Notes: generated from the sequence alone by a model not told the origin. Shown: positions 22,203 to 33,922, numbered from the stretch's first letter. The stretch: DNA of 64,000 bases from Bostrychus sinensis (GCA_020698575.1 CM036240.1:15921711-15985710); one strand, 5' to 3'. A program made the numbers and translations.

Positions 22203-22387
22203 AAAGTGTGTATTTTTTAAGACTTTTTAAGCTTTTGGCTTTATTAGATAGCAACAGTAGGCACAGAAAATTAGGACGAGAGAAGGCAGAATGACATGGA
22301 CCAAATTGGCACACTCCCAGATTTGAACCTAGGTCGCTCCCATGAAGTGTAATGCGCAGTACCAGGTGAGCCACAGAGGCGCCCCAT
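22203..22387 (-). repeat. tRNA-derived SINE (family H)
   Basis: Minus strand: GGGGCGCCTCTGTGGCTCAC (A-box region), CTGCGCATTACACTTCATGG, a B box AGGTTCAAATC, then CTCTCGTCCTAATTTTCTGT and a 3' end ATCTAATAAAGCCAAAAGC. The layout is head, B box, C/T-rich body and AATAAA-type tail. A related copy is on the plus strand at 54.0-54.15 kb. Confidence 0.85.
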
Positions 22388-22389
22388 AT

Positions 22390-23925
22390 GTGAAAGCATG
22401 CGTAACTCATGTTTTTTAAAAGTGCATTCAGCTCTTGCCCAAACTTGAAAATGGCTGGCTTCACACAAAAGGACTCTGGGAGGCCAAGATGTGCATTTGT
22501 AACTGAGTTTCTTTTTGGATTTCTTTAATAAGTTAAAACAATTGGTCTAAAATATGATTGATTTATTAATTTAGTTTAAAAACATTAACTTGTTAAAAAA
22601 AATTATTAAAACCTAATACCAATGTATAAACATTTAAAGGATTAATTTAAATGAGTTAAAGTATAATCTACTATGTTAATTCACTGGGTGTATAACTGAA
22701 GTTAAAATTTTACTTTAAATAAATAATTGAAAGTTGAATTTAATTTAAAACTATTGATTCATAAAATGTGATTTCAGTTGTAATAGTTAAGATATATGTT
22801 TGTTAAAATGAATTCACTGTGATGATTTTTTTATGTGAATTTTGTGTCTTTGTAGAGTATCAACCTACTCAGCTATTCAAGCTACAATGTTCATGTCTAC
22901 ACAAGTCTACCTGCTAAAAAATGACAACAAAACAATGAACTGTAACATCCAACAACAAAAAGAAAACAATTAATAAAAGAAATAAATCTGAGTGAGTTGT
23001 CCTTTTGTGTGAAAATAATCACAGTTCTTTGTTGGCTCCTCATAAAAACTGACCAAGCATTTTGGAGCACAGAAATAGTTACAGGGAGACACTGTCGTCC
23101 TACGTAGTTCTTCCTCCTACACATTCAGTGATCTCTATAGTTTGCAGGTCAGGTGAGGGCAGTAAGAAGCGAACAGAAACTATAGAACTATAAACTGAGC
23201 AGTAGGCTGTAAAGAAGATAATTTAATGATTATAGGTCAAAGGTCACTTATGGATTAGTTATGATGTAAGTGTCCATATGGGTGATGAATGGTTATATGG
23301 ATTTGCATATTTCATTCCTTCAGGATAACTAATTTCTAATGACTAAGTGCAAAGGCAGACAGAACAGTGTTAAGATAAGTGTAATAAAAAGTAGTTTGAA
23401 TGCAGCTATTTTGAGGAGCAGCTAGCACTATTATCATGCATTGAAATAGTTGTGGCCCCAAGTGTTTGCTGCCCATTCCCACTCACCACTGACAGTATAC
23501 AGTAAGTGCAGACGCAGAGTTGCTGTCCCTTGTGGTCCAAACTAATTGCGACCCTGCGCCAAGAAACTAGCCTCTCATTTGAACGCTGAGTAGCCGGCCA
23601 CTGTTCGTTACTGATGTACTTGGGGATTAATGAGTTTCACTAAACTTCCTCCACCTCTACATTTTCCTTATCAGTTCCTCTTTTTAACCTCCTCTTTTCT
23701 TGCACTTGAGCTCCTCACAGGCCATTTTTTGCTAAATTTCCTGTTCTGGGGCTTCTATCAGCAGAGTGACACTATGCACCATTATGACACAACTGATTAC
23801 TTTTTGGCTTTTTGATTAAAACTAATTAAATGTTAGAGTCCATGGTGAGATATGTCAGTTAGCCTTCCCCTAATTGCAGATATTACAAATTGACAAAGTT
23901 TGGTAATATTTTTTGCTTTGTACCC
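22390..23925. other. unique AT-rich stretch, nothing recognised
   Basis: 22.5-22.85 kb is very AT-rich with TTAAA/TTAAT words and may be an old MITE without recognisable ends. The rest shows no gene. Confidence 0.4.
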
Positions 23926-23927
23926 AC

Positions 23928-24222
23928 AATCAATCATCTGCCTCCATCTAGCGCTAGCCTCTCCATCCTCTTCTCTCTCTCACACCAACTAACTTCACGT
24001 CCTCTTTCACTACATCCATAAATCTCCTCATTGGTCTTCCTCTTGACCTCCTACCTGCCAGCTCTAACCTCAACATCCTTCTACCAGTTCTTGTCCAAAT
24101 CAACTCAGTCTGGCCTCTCTGACTCTATCTCCAAGCTGTGCTGTCCCTCTGATGTACTCATTACTAATCCTATCCATCCTCGTCACTCCCAAAGAGAATC
24201 TTAGCATCTTCAGCTCTGCCTC
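23928..24222 (-). mobile_element. frameshifted LINE ORF C-terminus (RTE-like non-LTR retrotransposon)
   Basis: The minus strand translates, in two frames, to a familiar LINE C-terminus. The first part shows RMDRISNEYIRGTAQL and RVREARLS and then a stop. After a frameshift come RRMLRLELAGRR, RGRPMRRFMDVVKED and a stop near 23934. Intact relatives carry this block just after the reverse transcriptase. Here there is a stop and a frameshift, and the catalytic part is missing. The clade (RTE-like) is from memory of the motif and could be off. Confidence 0.8.
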
Positions 24223-24224
24223 CT

Positions 24225-24860
24225 GTTTTTATTTATTTTTTGCCTCACTGTCTTTGCAGCAACCAACCAACATTGCAAAAGATGAACCAAAGATTGAAAC
24301 AAGGATACAGAGAATAGATTGTTGAGCACCAAAACCCCACGACATGGAGAGACTTGTTATCAAGCCTGCTTTTAAAAGCGACTCTTTTACTGTCCTTATA
24401 TGGTTGCACATATGAGACAAGTATAATAAGGAGAAAAGCATCTCAGTGTGGGGCTTGTCATAAGAGCCAGACTCTGACATTTGCATATAATGATGTCAGG
24501 ATGAGTCAGATTGCTATCAGTCTATAACAGGCTACAGACACAACGTAAGCAAATGCAGCAAAAATTGACTGGTAATGTACAGAATACTGGCGCAGCTATA
24601 TTAAGAGAGAAGTGTGTTAATTTTGTCCATTAACCTTCAAAATAATTGAGGATTTATGGACTTGTCTGAGCCCATTGTAACTGGATAGAAAACACAATGC
24701 ATTGCTTCTATCATTACAATCATTGTCACCGTTTTGGCCACCATAATATGATGGTTAACACTTTCACAACATAAGCAACATCAGAAAATAATTAGCAGCA
24801 TTTGTGTCCACAGCAACTTTTGCACAGTAAGTTTTATTGTGACACTTTGGTTCTCAGAGT
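24225..24860. other. unique stretch, nothing recognised
   Basis: An 85-codon minus-strand frame lies here without any motif. Confidence 0.4.
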
Positions 24861-25265
24861 AAGAGGGGAAAGTGAGGCCACAGTGATAAAGTGGGCCAAT
24901 CACTCCTCCTGCCAGGGCCACACAGGGCTAGCCTTGGCCCCCATCCTGCTCTCCCCTTCTCTGCCTTTACACAAGAAAGACAGCCGATATGTGCCACAGC
25001 CGCATATCCTTCCCTCAGATAATGGAATTGCCAGGCTATAATAATAATTTGAATTTCACGCCCTGGTGCCTCGGTATGTAGGAATCGCAGGAGCCGTGGC
25101 ATAAATTAGCCTGTGTGTGCGCCGCACTGATCGATGGCTGGCCCGTCCACCACCTATTGATCTGAGACAACTCCTGGGGACGAGCCCTCCGTGTACTGAG
25201 TGCGCTTGAAACGAGAGCGAGTGCATGACGGCAACCAATCTCACAAATGTGCTGACATTAAAGAA
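24860..25265. promoter_or_regulatory. candidate conserved non-coding element, GC-richer
   Basis: One of the most complex repeat-free blocks in the window. It includes GATAATGGAATTGCCAGGCT, AATAATAATTTGAATTTCAC, GGCATAAATTAGCCTGTGTG and GCGCCGCACTGATCGATGGC. Open frames on both strands (79, 82 and 80 codons) overlap and have no known domain. A coding exon is possible but unsupported. Confidence 0.3.
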
Positions 25266-25566
25266 ATTTGGATAAAGTATGTCAAAGGTATATAACATAC
25301 TGTATTTATTTTTTTGTGTCCCTCACCTTAGGTACATTTGATATTAAAAAAAGGTAAAATTGGACAGACATGTTCCACCACAAAATACAACATTACTTCA
25401 AATTAAATTATGAGCATACCTTAAACTGAGTTCAGCGTTAGACATCCAACTGCAGTTATCTACTTGTTAATACACACAATTATTTTGACAATATTTATCC
25501 ACTTTTCTCTTTGTTTTCCTTTTTTCTATTAATGTTTCTTCTTTTATGTGTTTCTCTAGACATAGC

Positions 25567-25767
25567 CAGTGCTGGATTTGTCTTTCTCTGTTAGTGACAC
25601 CAGAGGCTTAGCACAAAATTCTGGGTCCTTTGTAGAAAACCATCTTGGTGGGCCCATAAGCTCACTTGATCAATATCTCTCATATATATTGCAGGCTTTT
25701 TAAGGGCCCCTCCCTGCAGTGGGCCCTGGGTAAACAGTAACCTTTACCCCCCAGTCCAATGCTCCTG
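25567..25767. mobile_element. possible degraded hAT-like MITE
   Basis: Starts CAGTGCTGGATTTG and ends CAGTCCAATGCTCCTG, whose reverse complement is CAGGAGCATTGGACTG. The interior has GGGCCCCTCCCTGCAGTGGG-like words seen in a common teleost hAT-derived repeat. The end repeats match only partly and no target duplication is visible. Confidence 0.4.
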
Positions 25768-25769
25768 AG

Positions 25770-26690
25770 TGACAATCAAAATAAAACCTAGATAATGTAT
25801 TAAAGTCTATTTTTTTCCACATACTTTTTGATTAAAGTTAATGGCATTTTAGGTCCTTGCACTTATGAGAAACAGCCATCTAAAATAACAAACAAAAGCT
25901 GTGACACACTTACCAGTTTTTCTCAGTGAAATCAATGTCTGTAGTTTTTACAAAATAAAAATGTGAAGGTTAACTCAACTCAATCACTGCTTGTTGAAAA
26001 ATACTTCATCAGTAATGGCTTAACCAAGTGCAGCCTACATTATTTTCTGCTAATATCTAAAAGGTGTGATTAGAACAGTTTATAACAAAGTTTATATACA
26101 ATACTATAATGCGTAAGTTGTTCAAACATTTACAGAATGACCTTAAAGACTCTTTGCTTAAGGTCAGGATGTTGTGGGACACCAAGTCCCTCCCTCTTGG
26201 ACTGAAGTGGAACCTTTAAAGATTTCAGAGCAAGTATTTGAACTATTTTTGTGTGATGTACCGTCATTACTGACATAGCTTTGCAATATTTGAGTGAAAA
26301 AAGTTTGATCATCTCTTTCAGCAGACATCAAGAAGACTCATATATTCACAAAAATGAATCAAGAGAAACCCAAGAAACAGTGAACAGATCAATGATTAAA
26401 GAGATTTTAAAGATGGCCGCTCTGATGAGTTTGTTGTCCCTGGCTGCCACTGACGACACAACTTAATAAATGAGTATAAAGAAAGTAAATGTTAGCTATT
26501 TATAGATGCATGTCTTTACGAAGAAAGTTCACAGTGACTGTGAAAAGCACAAAGGAAACGTGCAGAAAAAAATTATCTTTGATGCTCGATGGTGCAGAAA
26601 AACATTCGGCTACGAGTTCATTCAAAAGCCCTGCGATGGTTGAGAGCTTCTTGAGAGACAATTACCCCGGAACACATGGGCTTGCACACG
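25770..26690. other. unique AT-rich stretch, nothing recognised
   Basis: Short frames only, with no repeat hallmark. Frames at 26281-26734 (61 and 81 codons) carry no domain. Confidence 0.4.
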
Positions 26691-26885
26691 CACAGTCGAT
26701 AATATTATCCACAATGAGCCATTTATGTGTATAGACTCGAATGATTCAAACAAAACAGAAATCCCAGAGACACACTAATTAACCAGGCTCCTCAAATGAA
26801 CCACTACGCCGGAATAAGCACATCTGGGAGCGCGTTCAAAGCTTCGGCTTCACAGTGGGCGCTCTAGCCAAACAGCAATGCAAAA
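26690..26885. promoter_or_regulatory. candidate conserved non-coding element
   Basis: A repeat-free block with ACACTAATTAACCAGGCTCC (a palindromic homeobox-type TTAATTA neighbourhood), ACTACGCCGGAATAAGCACA and GCTTCGGCTTCACAGTGGGC. Judged on texture only. Confidence 0.28.
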
Positions 26886-27027
26886 CCATGCCCTAGTGAA
26901 TGCTCCCTTGCCAAAAGAAGGGAGGAAAAAAACACAGCAACAGGGTAACACAAAGGTCTTAAAAGTATTAAAAAGGTATTCAAGGTATTATTTCATCTTC
27001 TTCTGCTTATTCATGTTATTGGACTGG

Positions 27028-27240
27028 AGCCTGTACCTTACCCTGGACAGTGGCCAGTTGGTGACACAGAGACATACACTGACATTCAACCATTCACTGG
27101 TAAATTCTCTAGGGGCAATTTAAATTCACCAATGCTCCCAACACATGCATGTCTTTAGACAATGGGAGGAAGCTGGAGAGAACCCATAGTAACACAAGAA
27201 GGATGTGCAGACTCCACTCAGAGAGATCATGTGATGGATT
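27028..27240 (+). repeat. interspersed repeat, family R
   Basis: CCTGGACAGTGGCCAGTTGG, CATTCAACCATTCACTGGTA, GGGGCAATTTAAATTCACCA, CATGCATGTCTTTAGACAAT, GGGAGGAAGCTGGAGAGAAC and TGTGCAGACTCCACTC follow the canonical order of this abundant teleost repeat. Confidence 0.85.
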
Positions 27241-27291
27241 AATATATTAAACGCGATGGGTAGGTATTAACTTTTGTGGTAAGTTGAGAGC

Positions 27292-27821
27292 TTAAAGGGG
27301 TTATATTATGCTTTTATTCATATTTTTAACCAATCTTGGCTGACTCTAGAACCTTAACAACCTTTATAAACATTATATGAGTAGAAGAAAATGTTAAATA
27401 AGTAAGTGCCATAAAGAAACAGGTAAAAAGACCAGCAGAGTGCAGGAGAGTGCATAGCTGTGATGGTCATTTGAACACAATCAATGAAAGAGCACTTTAC
27501 TTCTTAAACTTTTAGTATGATGCCATTTCACTACAAAATGAAAAATACTGCAGCTGTGATGAATCAGTGGAAACAGACCTGTACATGATCTGAAGAAAGG
27601 CAGACTGGATGTAGAGGGCCTGTTGATTGGTCAGTGCTTCCTGGAGTGGGTGGGGGCTTGTGGAACCAAGTGTTTTGAGGCCTCAGTATGGCCGTGCCAG
27701 AGAATAGAGGATTACTCAATGAAGCAAAATACAACTCCAGGTATGTTTTTGATGAGGGAACAACATTATAACATGGTAGAACGCACAGAAAAGTTGATTT
27801 TGCATAATAGAGGCCCTTTAA
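27292..27821. mobile_element. non-autonomous DNA element with TTAA ends
   Basis: The left 20 bases, TTAAAGGGGTTATATTATGC, and the reverse complement of the right 20 bases, TTAAAGGGCCTCTATTATGC, match at 17 of 20 positions. TTAA stands at both boundaries. TTAA targets are used by piggyBac and Kolobok transposons. The choice between them is not settled. The 530-bp length and lack of transposase make it a MITE-type element. A 109-codon frame inside (27623-27952) continues out of the element and has no transposase motif. Confidence 0.8.
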
Positions 27822-27824
27822 TAT

Positions 27825-28780
27825 TACCAAAAAGTACAGTCACTGCAATACAACTCTACAACTTACATACTAAAATATCTTTTCACTCGAGTTATCTCAT
27901 TGTGTATAATTCATACAGATTATTGGGTCTATTGCTGACAGTGATGTCATGAAATTTCACTTGAAAAAACCTGCAGGTACCTAGAGTAAAACATTGAAAA
28001 ATTAATCAAATTCACAAATCAATATCCGAACTAGCAATCCAGTCCTCGTGACAGTAAGACAGGGGAGGTAATTTCTCTGACCTTTTCTACAGGTCTGGGA
28101 GTGTGGGGTTCAAAAGGAGCAGGGCTTAGGGACCAATAATAATGAGAATCAATTTTCAGTTCAGAGCTCTTCCCCTCGGTGTGTGAGGGTAAGGAGTGTC
28201 TGGGAATCGATAAATGTCGTAAAACGATCCTATGTACGTGATGGAGCAAGCCCAATTGTCACTAGTGTCCAAACAGGATGCCAAAAGGTCTCAAGATGGG
28301 ACATGTCCTATGAGGAGTGTGTGCCATTTTGCCCTCCAGTTAAGAAAAGGTCAAGGAAGTTGTGGGGTGACCAGCAGTGACCTGGTCAGCTAACTGTGTA
28401 GATCTCCAGTGCAACCCAAGGAGCACTGAGGCCACTAGATATCCTATGGGACCTATATTAAATATTGGATGTGCTGTTTTCATTTCTAAAACACACACAT
28501 TTTGCAAAGTAATGTCTTAATTTTCTCAACACACTCTAACAGAAAATGCACAAGCTCACAGTCCCGTGATAAAACCCAGGGGCAGCAATACACCAACTAT
28601 ATATTCCAACCCACCAAGATAGGCTTTCTTCTTAATTAAACTATCAAAATCAAAATTTTTATAAGATTGACTGAGCACAAATAAAAAAGTGGGACATTAT
28701 TTTAATAAGTGGGATGGAGGGACAGAGGCCTAAATAGCTGTGCAGTACAACCAAAAGTGGGACACTTTTAGGCGTGGTAC
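27825..28780. other. unique stretch, nothing recognised
   Basis: No protein motif or repeat hallmark. Frames are 74 codons or fewer. Confidence 0.4.
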
Positions 28781-28784
28781 ACAC

Positions 28785-28960
28785 TCCAATTAACTTAACA
28801 CATATCTTTGGACCATAGGAGGAAGCTGGAGTAACATGGGGAAAACATGCAGACTCCACCCAGAGAGTTTGTGTGTTTGCCGCCCCAAGGATCAAACCCA
28901 CAATCTCCTTGCTCAGAGGTGAGAACACTAACCACTCTGCCACCATGCCTTCCTCCCAGA
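28785..28960 (+). repeat. interspersed repeat, family R, 3' part
   Basis: Contains CTTTGGACCATAGGAGGAAG, GGGGAAAACATGCAGACTCC, AAGGATCAAACCCACAATCT and CTCCTTGCTCAGAGGTGAGA. The 123-codon minus-strand frame at 28659-29030 runs through this repeat and is not a gene. Confidence 0.8.
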
Positions 28961-28964
28961 CGAG

Positions 28965-29715
28965 CCAGTGTAGATCAAATTGCTGAAAGAACTTGCTGCC
29001 TCTGAGTCGGCCAAATGTGGCAATTTTCAAAGTTGTTTTTGTCTATGCTTGCTACCAAAAGGTCAACTTCAAAAATAAAACAAAAATCAAGCAATACAAA
29101 ATCAAACAGCTAACAAGGAAATATGTACTAATTGCAGGTTTTCAATGAGTCCTTAGCTCAGTCATTAAAAGATATTAAGCAAAACAACACCATGTTTTTT
29201 AAATGTTTATGCTGCTGAATCACTGACCAAGGCTTAAGAAATAAAAAGTCGGTGTCCATCCCACACACGCATTCAATCTTTCTAAATATTGTTATTGTGA
29301 GAAAGGCCCAGGTAGTCATTACACAACTACTTCCCACTCTTCTCTCACACAAATCTGTTGGTGTCTGGCGCCTACTGTGCTAATCTGTGGCCATTTTGTT
29401 TCAATACTCATGTCAAGTTTTAAAGGCAATGCTGAGAAAGCCTCATGAGAGTGAGAGATTCTTCAGGACATTATCATGTGGTAAAATTACATACATCTCA
29501 GAGTGGCATAACAGGTTAAAAACTGTTATTCAAAAATGTTATTCAACAATAAAAATGACCAATTCAAGGCTGTATCTAAAAAACCTTTAGAGAGCACTTG
29601 GATGAACCCAAGACAATTTTACCTGCATATTTTACATTTCATGTCATATCACAAATGCTCACAAGCTTAGGGTATCTACGAGAAAATGGAAGCTCATTTT
29701 CTGAAGCAGTGCAGA
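28965..29715. other. unique AT-rich stretch, nothing recognised
   Basis: No motif or repeat hallmark. Frames are 67 codons or fewer. Confidence 0.4.
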
Positions 29716-29719
29716 AAAA

Positions 29720-29990
29720 GAGCAATCGGCCTGCCAGTTCTCTCCAAAACCATTTTATAAGCTTTTGATCTCGGCCACTGTGAGTGTTACTTTCACACTT
29801 ACAAAACGAAACACAAAGACTTCACCAAAAGCCATCGTGTTTGAGTGATGCAGCCTGCTGCAACGTCGGTCAGCCAAGATGGATGTTATGTCCTCTGCGA
29901 TCACTCCGAAAGAGATTGGCTTTTTTTCGCTGTACATTTTTTATTCCTTAGTCTCATTATCCATGAGAAGAGGGCAGAGCTGCTACACAG
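29720..29990. promoter_or_regulatory. candidate conserved non-coding element
   Basis: A repeat-free block with AGCCATCGTGTTTGAGTGAT, CTGCAACGTCGGTCAGCC and TCATTATCCATGAGAAGAGG. No frame above 61 codons. Judged on texture only. Confidence 0.25.
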
Positions 29991-29994
29991 TTGA

Positions 29995-30895
29995 CAGCCA
30001 CTGGGTTGGACTATAAAAAGAAGAGATATGTAGACATAATGCCAGCCATATTATTATTTTTTCCCCCATCTCTGTTGGACAGGAAAAACAGCTGAAGGGC
30101 ATGAATTGTGTTAATAATTCCCTTTCAACCTCTGAGCCATACTTGGCCACGCTCCCTCTGAGGATCAGACACCAGCAGAATCACAGAGTTTTGCTCATGA
30201 TTACATATGACAGAGGCAGAAACCTGAAGAAATGTGCACCTCATTGCAAATGATTCTCTGACGCTTCCATTCAGAACTTGAGAGCAGGTTCTTGAAGACT
30301 TGACCATCACCCAATCACCAAGCTCATCTGTGCAGTGTTTAATTGTTTGTGTTCATTTTTTTGTCACATAAGGCAGTCTGCAAGCAGTCACTGAAAGAGA
30401 TATATTACTTTATAGTTCACACAACTGATGTCAAAACTTTGACTTTTTACCCCAACATGTCCATCAGGTCACCAAATAATTTTCATGTTTTGCACAGAAT
30501 GGGAAAGGAAAAAGGATATTTTTCTATGCAATACAGAGTTGTGTATTTATATTTATTTTTAAATTACTTCCACTAAAGGATATTATGTTTTTATGTCACT
30601 GATTTTTTTGTTTTCCTATTAGCAAGGTAACTAAAAAGCATAAACATCAGAAAGGTCAGAAATGGACCAAAGAAAAAACTGTTTTAGGAATGCTGTCTAG
30701 ATCCATGAAAATTCGGTGTTATTGCGACATAGGGCCAAACACACAAGCTCCATCCAAACGGATCAGTAAAAAAAAAAAAAAAAAACCTCAACAAATGATT
30801 CATCATAAACAAAAAAAAAAAGTAGATGCCACTGGGTAAAAACAAGCACAAAATTACATTTCAGTGCACTTCTGCCTGGCACAGAGTGGTCCCAC
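29995..30895. other. unique stretch with an A tract
   Basis: Poly-A of 18 at 30768-30785 and a shorter A run near 30812. Frames of 61 and 77 codons have no motif. Confidence 0.4.
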
Positions 30896-30899
30896 ATTA

Positions 30900-31215
30900 G
30901 TGAATCAGATGCTGTTTTTGTATGCTTCAGTTTTCATCATCATGTAATGTATTCAATGAGATTACCTGAGCTCTCGCACTTAGCTCACATAATGCATTCT
31001 CTGCCCTCCAAATGACCACTTGTCTGATTATTTTGTGACCTGCAATCAAGTGGTAATGCAGCATCTGGGAGTGCGTGTTGTTAACCTCCCATCTGGCTGT
31101 GTAATCAGATCATGGATGGCATCACTTCACTTTCACACCACATGCTTCAGCTGTAAACTCAAACGGCAGCTCTCCCGATTGTTAATCCTCGTTAAACCGG
31201 ACCAGAACACTTGAA
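30900..31215. promoter_or_regulatory. candidate conserved non-coding element
   Basis: Repeat-free, with GTCTGATTATTTTGTGACCT, GTAATCAGATCATGGATGGC and CGATTGTTAATCCTCGTTAA. Several TAAT/GATTA-type cores are present. Judged on texture only. Confidence 0.3.
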
Positions 31216-31257
31216 CTTCTAAAAAAATTTCCATCCCATTAACACAGTGCCGGAACT

Positions 31258-31700
31258 TGATCCAGTTTTAAAAGCTTTGGGACACCGCGTAAATGCAAAA
31301 AAATATATAGTGCAATAATTTTCCCTTTGAAAAAAATACTTCATAATAAAACAAACAATATATTAGGTGTTGAAACTGAGACATCGCCATTTCACAATAA
31401 CAAGAGATTTATTTTTTTTTTTTTTTGATTGCAGGAACACATCTCAAAATATTTGGGAACCGAAAAAGAAGTTATATATAAAAGCTAATTTTTTACCCAA
31501 AAGCTCTTTTCCAGCAGTTAGTAACATTTAACGTTTGTCACCCTATCCCATCTTTTTTGAAATTTTGTGTTGTTTTTATCAAAATAAGCTAAAATTTTTC
31601 ATGGAAATGGTAAAATATCTCAGTTTGGTCTGTTGTGAACATAATGTTTTTACATTTTATGCAGTATCCCACACATTCTGTGGGTTTGTAAAACTCCACT
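31258..31700 (+). mobile_element. internally deleted Tc1/mariner derivative
   Basis: The left part has the degraded terminus AAAAGCTTTGGGACACCGCG, then GGTGTTGAAACTGAGA and GGAACACATCTCAAAATATT. The right part has TATCCCATCTTTTTTGAAAT and AATGGTAAAATATCTCAG in the 3'-end order, and ends near CAGTATCCCACACATTCTGT. The transposase is absent, so it is a MITE-like deletion product. Confidence 0.65.
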
Positions 31701-31714
31701 TTTGTTTTACCAAA

Positions 31715-32340
31715 TGACAATAAACAGAATATTACTGGAACACTTTGGCTGAAAAGGGAACAAATGAGCACCCAGTTGTAGGCTTCAGCCCACTGGCTAG
31801 CGGGCTCCTGTTTGGTGCTACCATATGGTGTTTCCTAATGAGGAGGTTCTTGGTATTCCACTCTCACTTCCTCTGTGAGAAGAAGGGGCGGGGGGTGGGC
31901 TGCCTCTCACTCCTCCCCGTCTCATAAGATATTCTCCACACATTGTTGGCCCACTTTGTAAAAAGAAAGTCTCCTTGAATCATTGTGGCTGTGAATTTCT
32001 GTTTTACTCAATCTTGTGGGCTGTGGGAAGCTTATTATTCAAGTTGAGGCATTACAAAGGGATTTAGGGAAAGCAGCGATTGTCCAAAGCTGTCTGCTTA
32101 GTTTTGTGTTTTGTTTAACCCCAAACCTAAGTCAGGCACAGATCCAGGTTATAGAGGAGACTGTTACTAAAGCCTTGTACACTGGATCACAGGATGTTTT
32201 GAAATAAAGTTTAAAACTTTACAGTCTGCCTAATATGTTCACATATCCCTGTTGTGTTAACAGGATTTAAAGAGGTATGTTAAGTATTTAGACAGCTATA
32301 GTCAGATAAAAAAAACAATTAGTTCAGAATATATTTCAAC
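31715..32340. other. unique stretch, nothing recognised
   Basis: GAAATAAAGTTTAAAAC near 32200 resembles a polyadenylation signal, but no gene upstream supports it. Confidence 0.4.
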
Positions 32341-32345
32341 AATGC

Positions 32346-32368
32346 TTTTTTTTTTTTTTTTTTTTTTT
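32346..32368 (+). repeat. poly-T tract
   Basis: A run of 23 T. A 13-base A run follows about 80 bp later. Confidence 0.95.
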
Positions 32369-32784
32369 CCTGGTCTATGGCTATGCTCAAAATAATGGTG
32401 GATTAGCTAAGCATATCACAATACATCTTCTATAGAGGAATCAGCAAAAAAAAAAAAAATCTACAAAAAATTATGGTAACCTAAACTGCTAAACTAGTAT
32501 GTTGTAGAAATCAAAAAGATCTGGTGGGTCATGTTGGCTGGATCTACTTGAGCATGTATGTCTGCTACAGACTGTTACCGCACTGTTTACCTCAACAGCG
32601 CTGAAACTTAACAAAAACATGAATTACTGCAAAAAGTGTTTACTATGGACATGACCTATTCAACTATTCAACACGTAATATATATGACGACAAAAAGTAC
32701 AAGCCTAATCTTTTTTTTTTTTTACATTTATTTATAAGTATTTCCCAATTCAAAATCCAGTATATCAACAAAAAAGACTAATTT

Positions 32785-32786
<2 letters not shown>

Positions 32787-32878
<92 letters not shown>

Positions 32879-32921
32879 TTTTCTTTTTCTTTTTTTTTTT
32901 TTTCTTTTTTTTTTTTTTTTC
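32787..32921 (+). repeat. (AT)n array running into a poly-T tract
   Basis: About 42 uninterrupted AT repeats (32787-32870) are followed by about 50 bases of T with three single C interruptions. Minus-strand translation gives an IY-repeat peptide, which is an artefact. Confidence 0.97.
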
Positions 32922-32924
32922 TTG

Positions 32925-33400
32925 CTATAGCTGTAAAGTGCGCCATATATTTAAGATTAATAAAACATGAACATTTAAAAATCTAATACCCACTTTACAT
33001 TTGCATCACGTTTGCTAAGGTGCTTCTATTATGGATAGGGTCAATTTTTGTGTGTTGGGAACTGAAAGGTTAAACCCCAACAGACTGAAAAGGATGGACT
33101 TACAGTAAGACTCAGTCTTACAGTCAGATAAATCCACAAAGATTTTCATGTTTTTTCCTCATCTTCATAAAAATACATAGAAAATGGTTGGAATAAAGTA
33201 CAATAGCTTACACCTTTAAATGTACAATAGTAAAGGGCTTGCGTGAATGTCAGTAGCAGCTCATGTTTATATGATCTGCCCCACTTAAGATCACAAAGCA
33301 AAAGTTGTGTTGTTTCTTGGCTGTTTGCGTTACAAGGTGCATCTTAAAGGAGTTCTTGTCCTGGTTTTAACGGTCAGAAAGGAAACATTTCTATCCCCAG
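32925..33400. other. unique stretch, nothing recognised
   Basis: AT-rich DNA without motifs. Confidence 0.4.
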
Positions 33401-33740
33401 ACCTGGCTCATAAATAACCCAGGTGAATAAATTACCCTGTTCATTTGACGTTTAACCAGATAATTATGTGGTGCGTCGCAGAGCCGAGAGCGCAGCAGAG
33501 GGGCTACCATGGCTTGCCAATGGGCTGCTAACCCAGCCATGACATTGGGCGCTCCTCATCAATCTTAATGAGGCCCGCATCACCACCGGACTGAACAATG
33601 AGAGCTGCTCACACACTTGGCTACACACTCAGGCCGAAGTGACACAGTTAGTCTTTATGGGAAGTGCAAAGTGCGGCTTTTACCTTAAATAGCCCGGATG
33701 AACTTGGGAACTTTGGAGCGGCAGAGGCTCATTAATAAGT
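33400..33740. promoter_or_regulatory. candidate conserved non-coding element
   Basis: A dense repeat-free block with TTTAACCAGATAATTATGTG, TGCGTCGCAGAGCCGAGAGC, CTCCTCATCAATCTTAATGA and GCCCGCATCACCACCGG. It contains one Kozak-like ACCATGG at about 33508, opening a 19-codon frame, which is too short to call. It stands out sharply from the AT-rich surroundings and directly precedes a young-looking MITE. Confidence 0.35.
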
Positions 33741-33922
33741 GAAAGTGACTGACAGTGAAAGAGACATACACAGAACATTTTGGCTGTATAAAAATCTGAA
33801 GCTAATGCAGCTCATTGGTTGGAGGTTACACTTACATGTAAAGAAACAACAGTTAATGTCTTCATTACATTTTTGGGGTCCATATTTTGTCTTTTTTGTA
33901 CAGTATCATCATGCAGTATCAA

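Noticed and set aside
28659..29030. 123-codon minus-strand frame
   Set aside because: It reads antisense through a family-R interspersed repeat.
32160..32215. 3' end of a gene with AATAAA signal
   Set aside because: AAATAAAG near 32204 has no coding exon upstream. Such words are frequent in AT-rich DNA.
33508..33570. Small protein from a Kozak-like ACCATGG
   Set aside because: The frame stops after about 19 codons and no continuation by splicing is evident.
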